NCBI RefSeq assembly: GCF_039534915.1
Contig: NZ_BAAAWE010000001.1
Location: forward strand, 2,914,001 to 2,978,000
Reading direction: 5' to 3'
Source of the DNA: Streptomyces roseofulvus
GTDB lineage: Bacteria > Actinomycetota > Actinomycetes > Streptomycetales > Streptomycetaceae
DNA length: 64,000 bases
Below are positions 29,459 to 36,889 of the stretch, piece after piece; the first letter of the stretch is position 1; each line of letters opens with the position of its first letter. The notes under the pieces are model-generated. The model ran no database searches. It saw nothing but the letters and a program-made list of their open reading frames with translations, and was not told where the DNA came from. The position numbers and the translations under genes were made by a program.

Positions 29459-30858
29459 GAGCCGCAGCATCCCCCCGCGGGCTGCTCGGTGGCGAGGGGG
29501 AGAGCGGCGGGGCCGCCGAGCTGTACGAGGTGCGGCGCCGGCGGCGGGGCGCAGCAGCCGGCGGCGGCGTCGGACTGGGGGGCGGGGGTGTCGTAGAGGC
29601 CGGAGCCGCCGCAGACGCCGGTCTCGGGGAGGGTGAGTTCGACGCGGTCGGCGGAGTCGTGGTCGCCGGCGAGGGCGGCGGCGACGGAGCGGACCTGCTC
29701 GTAGCCGGTGAGGGCGAGGAAGGTCGGGGCGCGGCCGTAGGACTTCATGCCGACGAGGTACACGCCCTGTTCGGGGTGGGCGAGTTCGCGGTGGCCGTGG
29801 GGGTAGACGGTGCCGCAGGAGTGCTGGTTGGGGTCGATGAGCGGGGCGAGGGCGGTGGGGGCCTGGAGGCGGTCGTCGAGGCCGAGGCGGAGTTCGTCGA
29901 GGAAGGACAGGTCGGGGCGGAGGCCGGTGAGGACGACGACCTCGTCGACGGGGTCGAGGCGGCGGCCGTCCTCCGCCACGAGGACGAGACGTCCGTCGCC
30001 GTCGCGCTCGATCGCCTGCGTGCGGAAGCCGGTGACGGCGTCGGCGTGGCCCTCGTCCACGGCGGCCTTGGCGGCGAGGCCGAGGGCGCCGCGGGCGGGG
30101 AGCTGGTCGGCGCTGCCGCCGCCGAAGGTGGCGCCGGACAGACCGCGGCGGAGGATCCAGAGCGCCTTCGTCCCGTCCTCCTCGTCGCGGGCGAGTGCGG
30201 CGAGGGAGGCGAGTGCGGTGAAGGCGGAGGCGCCGGAGCCGATGACGGCGGTGCGCCTGCCCACGTACCGGGTGCGGACGGCGGGGTCGGCGAGGTCGGG
30301 CACGCGGTACGAGATGCGGTCGGCGGCGGCGCGTTCGCCGAGGGCCGGGAGGCCGTCGGCGCCGGCGGGGCTGGGGAGGGTCCAGGTGCCGGAGGCGTCG
30401 AGGACGGCGCGGGCGGTGATCCGCTCCTCGCGCCCGTCGGCGTACGTGACGTGGACGGCGAACGGCTGGGCGTCGCGGTCGGCGTCGACGATCCGGTCCC
30501 GGCCTGCGCGGGAGACGCCGGTGACGCGGGCGCCGGTGCGGACGCGGTCGCCGAGGACGTCGGCGAGCGGCTGGAGGTAGCGGTCGGCCCAGTCGCCGCC
30601 GGTGGGATACGCGGCCTGGTCCGGCTTCACCCAGCCGGTGGGGGCCAGCAGCTTCTCCGCCGCCGGGTCGGTGACCTCGCTCCAGGGCGAGAAGAGCCGG
30701 ACGTGCGCCCACTCGCGCACCGCCGCGCCCGCCCGCGCGCCGGCCTCCAGGACCAGGGGTTCCAGGCCGCGGTCGACGAGGTGGGCGGCGGCGGCCAGGC
30801 CCACGGGGCCGGCCCCGATGACCACGACGGGCAGATGCTCGGTGGCGGTGGCGTTCAT
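29455..30858 (-). CDS. FAD-dependent oxidoreductase with Cys-rich tail, arsenic-associated
   Basis: Flavin monooxygenase-like protein of 467 residues. FAD-binding GxGxxG is in VVIGAGPVGLAAAAHL near residue 10, and an NADPH-type GSGASAF motif lies mid-protein. The last 50 residues carry CGGSG, a GCC pair and a terminal GGCCGS, probably binding thiophilic metalloid. Start ATG 30858 has AGGGGA upstream. Its promoter faces an operator-like site (30928-30949) shared with the divergent pseudogene. It probably oxidises or otherwise processes arsenite or an organoarsenical for the MFS partner; this is inference. Confidence 0.85.
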   Translation of the reverse strand: MNATATEHLPVVVIGAGPVGLAAAAHLVDRGLEPLVLEAGARAGAAVREWAHVRLFSPWSEVTDPAAEKLLAPTGWVKPDQAAYPTGGDWADRYLQPLADVLGDRVRTGARVTGVSRAGRDRIVDADRDAQPFAVHVTYADGREERITARAVLDASGTWTLPSPAGADGLPALGERAAADRISYRVPDLADPAVRTRYVGRRTAVIGSGASAFTALASLAALARDEEDGTKALWILRRGLSGATFGGGSADQLPARGALGLAAKAAVDEGHADAVTGFRTQAIERDGDGRLVLVAEDGRRLDPVDEVVVLTGLRPDLSFLDELRLGLDDRLQAPTALAPLIDPNQHSCGTVYPHGHRELAHPEQGVYLVGMKSYGRAPTFLALTGYEQVRSVAAALAGDHDSADRVELTLPETGVCGGSGLYDTPAPQSDAAAGCCAPPPAPHLVQLGGPAALPLATEQPAGGCCGS

Positions 30859-30927
30859 GACGAGTCCCCTTGTGTTTCGACGTCCGTCGATCTCTTGCGC
30901 CCTCAGGATGCATCGGATATCGATGGG

Positions 30928-30949
30928 CGTCAACATAGACATACATCAA
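30928..30949. promoter_or_regulatory. Putative ArsR operator, flavoprotein promoter
   Basis: Contains CATAGA-N6-TCAAAT, a variant of the CATAGA-N6-TCNATG operator found elsewhere in this island. Read on the minus strand it also shares GAYGTATGTC with the site before the ArsR gene at 31801, so the two promoters are probably controlled by that regulator. Confidence 0.55.
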
Positions 30950-30962
30950 ATTGGGTGTGCTC

Positions 30963-31720
30963 ATGGAGCACGTCGACGTCGCCGTCATCGGAGCCGGGCG
31001 GTCTCACCCCGTTCTCGCCCGCCCGGTGCAGCTCGCTTCCGGGGTCGCCCTTCGGAGGCGACGAGGCGACCCGGACCGCTACCCGCCCCGGGACGAAGGA
31101 GTGGCCTACCTGACGCGCTACGCCGAGCGCCCGGGCGCCGACCTCCGCACCGGTCACCGCGTCACCGCGGTCCGCCCGGCCGGGGAGGGGTCCGCGCTCG
31201 ACCTCGACAGCGGACGGACACCGGGCGCCGGCGCGGTGGTCGCCGCCACCGGCGGCTTCGGCCGCCCGAAGCGGCCCGCGCCGCCCGGGCTCGACACCTT
31301 CACCGGCGCGGCGCTGCACGTCTCGGAGCACCGCGCCCCGGCCCCGTTCGCGGGGCAGCGCGTCGTGGTGGTGGGCGCGGAGAAATCGGCGGTACGGGTG
31401 GCGGTCGAGCTCGCGGAGGTGGCGCGGGTAGGCCAGGCGAGCCGGGCTCCGGTGCGCTGGTTCCCGCAGCGGCCGCTCGGAGGGGACCTGCCCTTCCGGC
31501 TCGCGGCCACCGGCTTGGACACGGCGCCGCTCGGCGCTACCCACGGCATCCGGCGACGGTGGCGGTCGTCGACGGCGGCCGCTACCGCGCAGCCCCCGCC
31601 GCCGGCCGGCCGGACCGGCGCCCCTTGTTCACCCGCGTCGACGGACCCGTCGTCACGTCGACGCGTGGCAGCGCGGCCTGTCGTCCGCGTCTCCCCGTGG
31701 AGTCGGCCGCGACGCCCGGC
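30963..31720 (+). pseudogene. Decayed ArsO-like flavin monooxygenase
   Basis: Remnant of an FAD monooxygenase like the intact one at 51375. It begins MEHVDVAVIGAGRS, then about 35 codons expected after the FAD motif are missing. The LTPFSPARCSSLPG segment (the family's LxLFSPAxYSSLPG) is present but in another frame near 31010-31060; the frame returns at DPDRYPPRDEGVAYL and is lost again near 31540, where VVDGGRYRAA and PLFTRVDG continue in a different frame. At least one deletion and two to three frameshifts are needed. The nominal 281-residue ORF therefore should not be read as a working enzyme. Confidence 0.8.
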
Positions 31721-31777
31721 GTGCCGCCGTCCGTCCGGCGCGCGAGCTGCGCCCTTCCCGACCCCGCGACCTTTGCT

Positions 31778-31799
31778 TCGACGTATGTCAACATAGACG
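31778..31799. promoter_or_regulatory. Putative ArsR operator before arsR (31801)
   Basis: A dyad TATGT-CA-ACATA (31784-31795) ends just before the ATG at 31801, so the regulator probably represses its own promoter and the mRNA may be almost leaderless. The site shares GACGTATGTC with the element at 30928-30949. Confidence 0.6.
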
Positions 31800-31800
31800 T

Positions 31801-32166
31801 ATGCCGAACGTGAAGGTGTTGCCGCTGCTTGAGCCCACCGTCGAACCGTGCTGCCCGCCGCTCACCGAGCGACCTCTGACGGCCGAGGAGGCCGAGCGGA
31901 CCGCCCTCATGTTCAAGGCGCTCGGCGACCCCGTACGGCTGCGTCTGTTCTCTGCGGTGGCCTCGCACGAGGGCGGCGAGGCGTGCGTGTGCGACATCTC
32001 CGACGTCGGCGTCTCCCAGCCCACGGTCTCCCACCACCTGAAGAAGCTGAAGGAGGCCGGCCTGCTCACCTCCGAGCGGCGCGGGACCTGGGTGTACTAC
32101 CGGGTGGAGCCGGGGGTTCTGGCGGCGATGGGGCAGTTGTTGAGCCCGACCGCGGCCGAGGCGTGA
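31801..32166 (+). CDS. arsR: ArsR-family arsenic-responsive repressor
   Basis: Winged-helix repressor of 121 residues. The metalloid motif ACVCDIS lies in the helix before the recognition helix (SQPTVSHHLKKLKEAG), and a Cys pair PCCPP is near the N-terminus, giving possible third ligands for As(III). It probably derepresses its own promoter and the flavoprotein/MFS operon. Length and motif are typical of ArsR. Confidence 0.92.
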   Translation: MPNVKVLPLLEPTVEPCCPPLTERPLTAEEAERTALMFKALGDPVRLRLFSAVASHEGGEACVCDISDVGVSQPTVSHHLKKLKEAGLLTSERRGTWVYYRVEPGVLAAMGQLLSPTAAEA

Positions 32167-32604
32167 GCGAAGCCCGCCCCTTCTGTCAGCGGCCCGTCGC
32201 ATGAGGGCGGCATGGCCGACGATGTCGTCGGGGCGCGATCCGAGATCGCCAGGTGTCCGACGCCGACGACGACGCACTCGCCGTCCGTCCCCGACGTGAT
32301 CGGCTTCCCCCTGGAGACCCGCGGCTCCGGCGACGAGATCATCGCGAGCGCGCAGGTGGTCGAGCAGATCGTGGATCGGGTCCTTCCCGCCTGGCGTCCC
32401 CCTGTTCCGTGTCGGAGAACAGCACCTTTCTGAACCGCCGGCGTCAGCACCGAGAAGCAGCTCAGCGAGCCGATGTCGCTCTTCGACGGGACGCAGAGGT
32501 GGCAGAGCGGTCGCTTCCGGGAGGCGGCATCGGCGGCCGGTGCGTCCGAGGGCGCCGACCGTCACGGTCGACGCCCCCAGGGAGTCGCGGCGAGAGCTCC
32601 TGTC
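32167..32604. other. Gene-poor stretch with possible relic ORF
   Basis: Between arsR and the aminotransferase. The only plausible frame, 32212-32433 plus, encodes 73 residues containing DEIIASAQVVEQIVDRVLP, which looks protein-like but matches no family I know and has no good ribosome site; its ends look random. It may be the remnant of a degraded gene. No RNA gene or strong hairpin was seen. Confidence 0.4.
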
Positions 32605-33810
32605 TCAGGACAGCGCGCCCACGAACCCCGCCAGACGTCCGAGCGCCTCGTCGAGTTGCTCGGGCGGCACCGTGTACGAGATGCGGACGTGGTCCGGAGC
32701 CGCGAAGTCGGCGCCGGGGACGACCGCCACCTGAGCCTCGGCCAAGAGGAGTGCGGCGAAGTCGGCGGCCGAGGTGACGGTACGGCCGGCGCATGCCTTC
32801 CCGTACAGGCCGGTGACGTCGGCGAGGAGGAAGAAGGCGCCCTCGGGGTCGCCGTCGACCCGCAGGCCGGGGACGTCGCCGATCGCCTTGACGGTCGCGA
32901 GGCGGCGGGCGTCGAGCGCGGAGCGGCGGCGCTCCAGTTCGGCGCCGAGGTCGGCCGTCAGCGCGCCGAGGGCCGCCCGCTGGGCGATGGAGGACGGGGC
33001 CGAGGCGGTGTGGCTCTGCAGGGCCGTGACGGTGGAGGCCAGTTCGGCCGAGGCGGCGAGCCAGCCGATGCGCCAGCCGGTCATGGCGAAGGTCTTGGAG
33101 ACGCCGCCGACGGTGACGGTGCGGGCGGCGATCTCGGCGCCCAGCGCCGCCACGGAGGCGAAGCGGGCGTCGCCGAAGACCCAGTGCTCGCAGATCTCGT
33201 CGCTGACGATGACGAGGTCGTGCTCCACGGCCACTTCGGCCAGGGCGGCCAGTTCGTAGCGGCTGTAGACGACGCCGGAGGGGTTGGCGGGGCTGTTGAG
33301 GAGCAGGACCCGCGTGCGGTCGGTGATCGCCTCCCGCACCTGTTCGGGCGTGACCTTCAGGCCGGCGCCGGGGGCGGGCCGGACGGGGATCAGGGTTCCG
33401 CCGGCCAGGGCGATGAGGTGGGGGTAGCTGACCCAGTACGGGGCCGGGACGAGCACCTCGTCGCCCGGGTCGAGCAGGGCGGTGAAGGCGTGGTGGAGGG
33501 CCTGCTTGGCGCCGGCCGTCACGACGACCCGGGACGCCTCGTACGCCGTGCCGTGGCGGTTGAGGTGGGCGGCGATCGCCGCGCGGAGTTCGGGGACTCC
33601 CGCCGCCGGGGTGTAGCGGGTGAAGTCCTCGGCGATGGCCTGCTCCGCCGCGCGCGCGGCGGGTTCGACGGTCGGGAACGCCGGTTCGCCGCTGGTCAGG
33701 TTGATGACGTCGGCACCCGCGGCGACGAGCGCCTTGGCGTGGGCATCGAGCGCGGCGGTGGCCGAGGGCGGGACGGCGGCGGCGCGCGCGGAGGGACGGA
33801 GCGGGTTCAC
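32605..33810 (-). CDS. PLP-dependent aminotransferase, aspartate-aminotransferase-like
   Basis: Fold-type I class I/II aminotransferase of 401 residues. The PLP Lys is in SKTFAMTGWRIGW, the NSPANPSG and DEICEHWVF segments hold the conserved Asn and Asp, and the substrate Arg is in HVRISYTVP. Enzymes like this act on aspartate or other amino acids. It sits behind a small Cys protein in a two-gene unit whose promoter carries a CATAGA-N6-TCTATG operator shared with the ArsP gene, so it is probably arsenic-regulated. A transaminase acting on arsonopyruvate (an oxaloacetate mimic) would fit the AroA/mutase genes nearby, but this is speculation. Confidence 0.9.
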   Translation of the reverse strand: MNPLRPSARAAAVPPSATAALDAHAKALVAAGADVINLTSGEPAFPTVEPAARAAEQAIAEDFTRYTPAAGVPELRAAIAAHLNRHGTAYEASRVVVTAGAKQALHHAFTALLDPGDEVLVPAPYWVSYPHLIALAGGTLIPVRPAPGAGLKVTPEQVREAITDRTRVLLLNSPANPSGVVYSRYELAALAEVAVEHDLVIVSDEICEHWVFGDARFASVAALGAEIAARTVTVGGVSKTFAMTGWRIGWLAASAELASTVTALQSHTASAPSSIAQRAALGALTADLGAELERRRSALDARRLATVKAIGDVPGLRVDGDPEGAFFLLADVTGLYGKACAGRTVTSAADFAALLLAEAQVAVVPGADFAAPDHVRISYTVPPEQLDEALGRLAGFVGALS

Positions 33811-33826
33811 TGGGGTTCCCTACGGG

Positions 33827-34000
33827 TCAGAGGCGGACGGCGAGGTGGGTGAGCGTGGCCTCGTGGCCACGCCGGAGGGCCGCCGCCCGGGCGCCCCGGT
33901 CGACGACCTCCACGCAGCCGTCGCAGAACCGCACGTCGGCCGGGCGCGAGGGGCGGCGGGCGGCGCTCAGCCGGCGGAGGGAGGCGAGAAGAGACGACAT
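33827..34000 (-). CDS. Small CxxC protein upstream of the aminotransferase
   Basis: Protein of 57 residues, basic, with one CDGC motif near the middle (VRFCDGCVEVVDRG). ATG 34000 has GAGG at proper spacing; an upstream ATG at 34018 would overlap the operator. It ends 16 bases before the aminotransferase, so the two form one transcript. The CxxC could bind metal or metalloid. I know no family name. Confidence 0.6.
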   Translation of the reverse strand: MSSLLASLRRLSAARRPSRPADVRFCDGCVEVVDRGARAAALRRGHEATLTHLAVRL

Positions 34001-34015
34001 GACGCGACCTCGATT

Positions 34016-34033
34016 CATAGACGGTTATCTATG
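34016..34033. promoter_or_regulatory. ArsR-type operator CATAGA-N6-TCTATG
   Basis: Perfect 6-6-6 dyad between the divergent small CxxC gene (minus) and arsR at 34142 (plus). The best-formed member of a five-copy family in this island; see also 34053, 35696, 35734 and 35768. Confidence 0.75.
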
Positions 34034-34052
34034 GGATGAGTATGACGCGATC

Positions 34053-34070
34053 CATAGATGAGAGTCAATG
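34053..34070. promoter_or_regulatory. ArsR-type operator CATAGA-N6-TCAATG
   Basis: Second copy, 37 bases from the perfect dyad and upstream of arsR at 34142. The near-constant spacing suggests cooperative binding of two dimers. Confidence 0.65.
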
Positions 34071-34141
34071 GATCGACCGTGCCGGTCCGGGAAGCGGTCG
34101 ACTCTGGACGCGACCCGTCGCCATCGGCCACATTGGGCCGC

Positions 34142-34507
34142 ATGATCGAGCCCTTGACCACCGAGACGCCGTCCGGATCGTGCTGCTCCGCCCCCATGAC
34201 ACCGGATCAGGCGGAGGAGCTGTCGGTCATGTTCAAGGCACTGGCGGATCCGGTGCGCCTGCGGATCGCCAGCATCGTGGCCTGTTGCCCGGCGGGCGAG
34301 GTGTGCGTGGGCGAGATCGCCGCCGAGTTCGAGCTGACCGGACCGACCATCAGCCACCACCTCCGCAAGCTGCGCGAGGCCGGCATCCTCGCCTCGGAAC
34401 GGCGCGCGAACGAGGTCTACTACTTCGTCCGCCCGGAGCGGATCGAGCACCTGATGGGCCCACTGGCGGGCATGCGGAGCACAGCCCGTACGCCTTCGCG
34501 CTGCTGA
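34142..34507 (+). CDS. ArsR-family regulator, Cys-rich
   Basis: Winged-helix repressor of 121 residues starting MIEPLTTE. Cys residues occur as GSCCSAP near the N-terminus and CCPAGEVCV before the DNA-reading helix (GPTISHHLRKLREAG). The classic CVCD is altered to EVCVGEI, so ligands may differ from ordinary ArsR. A longer ORF starts at 34058 but would cover the operator. Divergent from the CxxC/aminotransferase unit and convergent with arsP. Confidence 0.9.
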   Translation: MIEPLTTETPSGSCCSAPMTPDQAEELSVMFKALADPVRLRIASIVACCPAGEVCVGEIAAEFELTGPTISHHLRKLREAGILASERRANEVYYFVRPERIEHLMGPLAGMRSTARTPSRC

Positions 34508-34526
34508 GGACGCGAAAGAACGGCTG

Positions 34527-34557
34527 CGGCCCGCCCCCGAGCCTGGGGGGCGGGCCG
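34527..34557. terminator. Convergent terminator between arsR and arsP
   Basis: 12-bp stem (CGGCCCGCCCCC / GGGGGCGGGCCG) with a 7-base loop between converging genes; serves both strands. Confidence 0.8.
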
Positions 34558-34616
34558 TTGCCGTCTTGCATGTGCTGGTGGTGTCCACGGTGCCGCCGAG
34601 TGACGGCACGCGAGGG

Positions 34617-35678
34617 TCAGAGCCAGATGGGGGCCGTGTAGCCGAGGACGATCGCACCGGTGAAGAGGATGCCCACGACCAGGGCGACGACGCGCCAGCG
34701 GGCGATGAGGAGCATGCCGCTGATGGCGCCGATGCTGGTGCCCGCGCCGGTCATGAGGAAGGCGAGCGCCGGGCCCGGGCCCATGCCGCCCTGCATCAGG
34801 GTGGCGACGAGCGGGAGCGAGCCGTCGGAGTTCAGGTAGACCGGGATGCCGATGAGGGCGGCGACCGGGACCGCGAAGATGTTGCCGTCGCCGAGGAACC
34901 CGGTGAGGTAGTGCGTGGGGATCGAGTTGATGAGCAGGAAGCCGAGGGTGGCGAAGCCCAGGAAGTAGAGGGCGAGGCGCTTGACGTTGACCTTCAGCTC
35001 CTCTCCGAACTCCTTCAGCTTCAGGCGCTCCACGACGCCGGCCGGGGCGGGGGCGGGGGCGGGCTTCGTGACGACCGGGCGGGTGAGCAGGGCCGTACGG
35101 GCCAGACCGCCGCCACCGGCGGGGACACCACCACCGGCCGAGACGCCACCTCCGGAGCCCTCGGGGTCCTCCTCGCCACTGCAGCAGCTCTCGGACGCCT
35201 TCTCCTCCGCCTGGTTGGCGGTGAGACGCGCCTGGCCCTCCAGCCAGCCGGTCTTCTCGATCAGCCAGGTGACGACACCGGCGAAGACGCCGAGGACCAT
35301 CGCGGCCACGAAGAAGGTGGTGGCGAAGTCGAAGCCGAAGAGCCCGGTGGACAGCACGTACTCCTCGGGGCTGGTCAGCGGCGAGGCCACCATGAAGGTG
35401 ACCACCGGGGCCCACGGCACGCTGGAGGCGAGCGCCCCGAGCACCACCGCGGTCGTGCCGCAGGAGCAGAAGGGGGTGAGGGTCGCCAGGACGATCGCAC
35501 CGAGCACCGCGACCGCGGTCTTGCGCCGCATCCACGCCGACAGGCGGTCCGCTCCGACGTAGACGGGGATGGCCGAGGCCAGGACCACACTGATCAGCAG
35601 GAACGGCCAGTTGGCGGAGAGGGAGTGGCCGACATCCTGGGCGGTGCGCCACAGAACGTCGAGGACGGTGTCGATCAC
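34617..35678 (-). CDS. arsP: ArsP-type permease (organoarsenical efflux family)
   Basis: Membrane permease of 353 residues of the DUF318/ArsP family. The hallmark TPFCSCGTTAVVLG in an early TM carries the Cys residues thought to bind trivalent organoarsenicals; two four-TM blocks are split by a Cys/Gly-rich cytoplasmic loop (ESCCSGEEDPEG...). ArsP exports methylarsenite and reduced aromatic arsenicals. GTG 35678 has GGAG at good spacing, and the longer ORF upstream would run over three operators. The divergent arsR at 35794 probably controls it. Confidence 0.9.
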   Translation of the reverse strand: MIDTVLDVLWRTAQDVGHSLSANWPFLLISVVLASAIPVYVGADRLSAWMRRKTAVAVLGAIVLATLTPFCSCGTTAVVLGALASSVPWAPVVTFMVASPLTSPEEYVLSTGLFGFDFATTFFVAAMVLGVFAGVVTWLIEKTGWLEGQARLTANQAEEKASESCCSGEEDPEGSGGGVSAGGGVPAGGGGLARTALLTRPVVTKPAPAPAPAGVVERLKLKEFGEELKVNVKRLALYFLGFATLGFLLINSIPTHYLTGFLGDGNIFAVPVAALIGIPVYLNSDGSLPLVATLMQGGMGPGPALAFLMTGAGTSIGAISGMLLIARWRVVALVVGILFTGAIVLGYTAPIWL

Positions 35679-35695
35679 GGGGGGCTCCAGCAATT

Positions 35696-35713
35696 CATAG
35701 ACGGCTGTCGATG
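35696..35713. promoter_or_regulatory. ArsR-type operator CATAGA-N6-TCGATG
   Basis: First of three copies in the 115-base divergent promoter between arsP and arsR (35794). Confidence 0.65.
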
Positions 35714-35733
35714 GGTCAGACTCTGCCGGAACC

Positions 35734-35751
35734 CATAGATGACTGTCAATG
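35734..35751. promoter_or_regulatory. ArsR-type operator CATAGA-N6-TCAATG
   Basis: Second copy; its sequence is nearly the same as the 34053 site (CATAGATGA...TCAATG), 38 bases from the first. Confidence 0.65.
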
Positions 35752-35767
35752 CATCTCGGGAACAATT

Positions 35768-35785
35768 CATAGACGGCCATCGTTG
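35768..35785. promoter_or_regulatory. ArsR-type operator CATAGA-N6-TCGTTG
   Basis: Third copy, ending nine bases before the arsR start, well placed for autorepression. Confidence 0.6.
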
Positions 35786-35793
35786 AGTCCGGT

Positions 35794-36147
35794 ATGCCCA
35801 CGTCGATCTCGGAGCTGTGCTGCTCCCCCGTGCTCGCCGGCCCGCTCACGCCCGAGGCCGCCGACGATCTCGCGACCGCCCTGAAGGTGGTCGCCGACGC
35901 CACCCGCCTGCGCCTGCTCGGCCTGATCCGCACCCAGCCGAGCGGCGAGGCGTGCACCTGCGACCTCACCGAGCCCCTCGGCCTCACCCAGCCGACCGTC
36001 ACGCACCACCTGCGGGTGCTGTACGAGGCCGGGTTCCTGGAGCGCGAGAAGCGCGGGCGCCAGACCTACTACCGGATCGCCCCGGAGAGCATGAGCGTGC
36101 TCTGCCAGGCACTGGACCCCTCACCCCAGCTGCTCGCCGCAGGCTGA
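35794..36147 (+). CDS. ArsR-family regulator of the arsP divergon
   Basis: Winged-helix repressor of 117 residues. LCCSP near the N-terminus and ACTCDLT before the reading helix (TQPTVTHHLRVLYEAG) supply thiol ligands. Divergent from arsP with three operators between them. It is followed by a hairpin terminator and then the secreted repeat-peptide gene on the same strand. Confidence 0.92.
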   Translation: MPTSISELCCSPVLAGPLTPEAADDLATALKVVADATRLRLLGLIRTQPSGEACTCDLTEPLGLTQPTVTHHLRVLYEAGFLEREKRGRQTYYRIAPESMSVLCQALDPSPQLLAAG

Positions 36148-36174
36148 GCGGCCTCGGCAACACCCCTTCCCCGA

Positions 36175-36215
36175 GGGCCGGTTCATGCGCGCGCCATGCG
36201 CGGGCGAACCGGCCC
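36175..36215 (+). terminator. Terminator after arsR (35794)
   Basis: 10-bp stem GGGCCGGTTC / GAACCGGCCC around a long GC-rich loop, 28 bases after the stop. Confidence 0.65.
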
Positions 36216-36225
36216 TTCGGCATCT

Positions 36226-36274
36226 CCAGGCAGGTGGGTGCCGGACGCGTTTCCTGCCACCGGTGATCCCTTCC
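36226..36274 (+). promoter_or_regulatory. Shared 49-bp upstream element, copy 1
   Basis: Nearly the same as 39694-39742 (about 39 of 49 bases by eye), including CAGGCAGGT, TGCCGG-CGCG, TTC-TGCCA and ATCCCTTCC. It ends 125 bases before the ATG at 36399; copy 2 ends 126 bases before the ATG at 39868. Probably the binding site of one regulator, with the LuxR protein at 38546 the nearest candidate. Confidence 0.65.
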
Positions 36275-36398
36275 ACACCCTGGGTGAGCTCGGACAGACT
36301 CATGAACACCGGAAGGGCGACAAGCCCCCGGGACACCGGGAACGGCCACCGAGGCCGCCGGCCGACAAAAAAGCCACCGTCATCGCCAGGGGAGAGCC

Positions 36399-36809
36399 AT
36401 GTCTGTTTCGCGTACCTCGATGCGTCTCGCCACCGCCGCACTCGTCGCCGTGATCGGACTGGGTGCCACCTCGACCCTGGGCGCCGGCGCCGTCCCCGCC
36501 CTCGCCGGAGCGGGCTGGGACACGGCCCCCACCGCGCCCACCGACTCCACGGACGGCGCGGGCTGGGACGTGGCCCCGACCGTCGTCCTCGCCTCCTCCA
36601 TCGACGGCGCGGGCTGGGACGTGGCGCCCACCACGACGAACGACGGCTCCGACGGCGCCGGCTGGGACGTGGCCCCCACCACGACGAACGACGGCTCCGA
36701 CGGCGCCGGCTGGGACGTGGCCCCCACCACGACGAACGACGGCTCCGACGGCGCCGGCTGGGACGTGGCCCCGACCGACCCCTCCACCGACGGCGCCGGC
36801 TGGGACTGA
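36399..36809 (+). CDS. Secreted peptide with seven GAGWD repeats
   Basis: Protein of 136 residues: a Sec signal peptide (SMRLATAALVAVIGLG...AVPALA, cleavage near residue 36) followed only by repeats. GAGWD occurs seven times, six followed by VAPT or TAPT, and three units of 16 residues (GAGWDVAPTTTNDGSD) are exact. The mature part has no Cys and no Lys/Arg and is strongly acidic. ATG 36399 has GGGGAGAG upstream. The Cys-Cys GNAT gene follows after 80 bases, probably co-transcribed. It could be a multi-core precursor of a modified peptide, a secreted metal-binding peptide, or a surface repeat protein. No family recognised. Confidence 0.8.
   Translation: MSVSRTSMRLATAALVAVIGLGATSTLGAGAVPALAGAGWDTAPTAPTDSTDGAGWDVAPTVVLASSIDGAGWDVAPTTTNDGSDGAGWDVAPTTTNDGSDGAGWDVAPTTTNDGSDGAGWDVAPTDPSTDGAGWD
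36510..36805 (+). repeat. Tandem 48-bp repeats coding GAGWD units
   Basis: Direct repeats with period 48 bases in the centre (near-identical at DNA level, e.g. GGCGCCGGCTGGGACGTGGC recurring) and looser copies at both ends. The low divergence implies recent duplication or homogenisation. Confidence 0.85.
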
Positions 36810-36889
36810 CCCACGCCCCTCGTCCTTCCCGCCGGGCACCCCACCCCGTATCCCCCGCGCACCGCTGACCCCACGAGGAGAGCACCCCC

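Noticed and set aside
28139..30988. A single 949-residue minus-strand fusion of flavoprotein frame and MFS
   Set aside because: The upstream part is the flavoprotein gene read in the wrong frame; the MFS starts at a GTGA overlap at 29458.
32212..32433. 73-codon ORF as a real gene
   Set aside because: No ribosome site, random-looking ends and no family match; described as part of a relic-containing gap instead.
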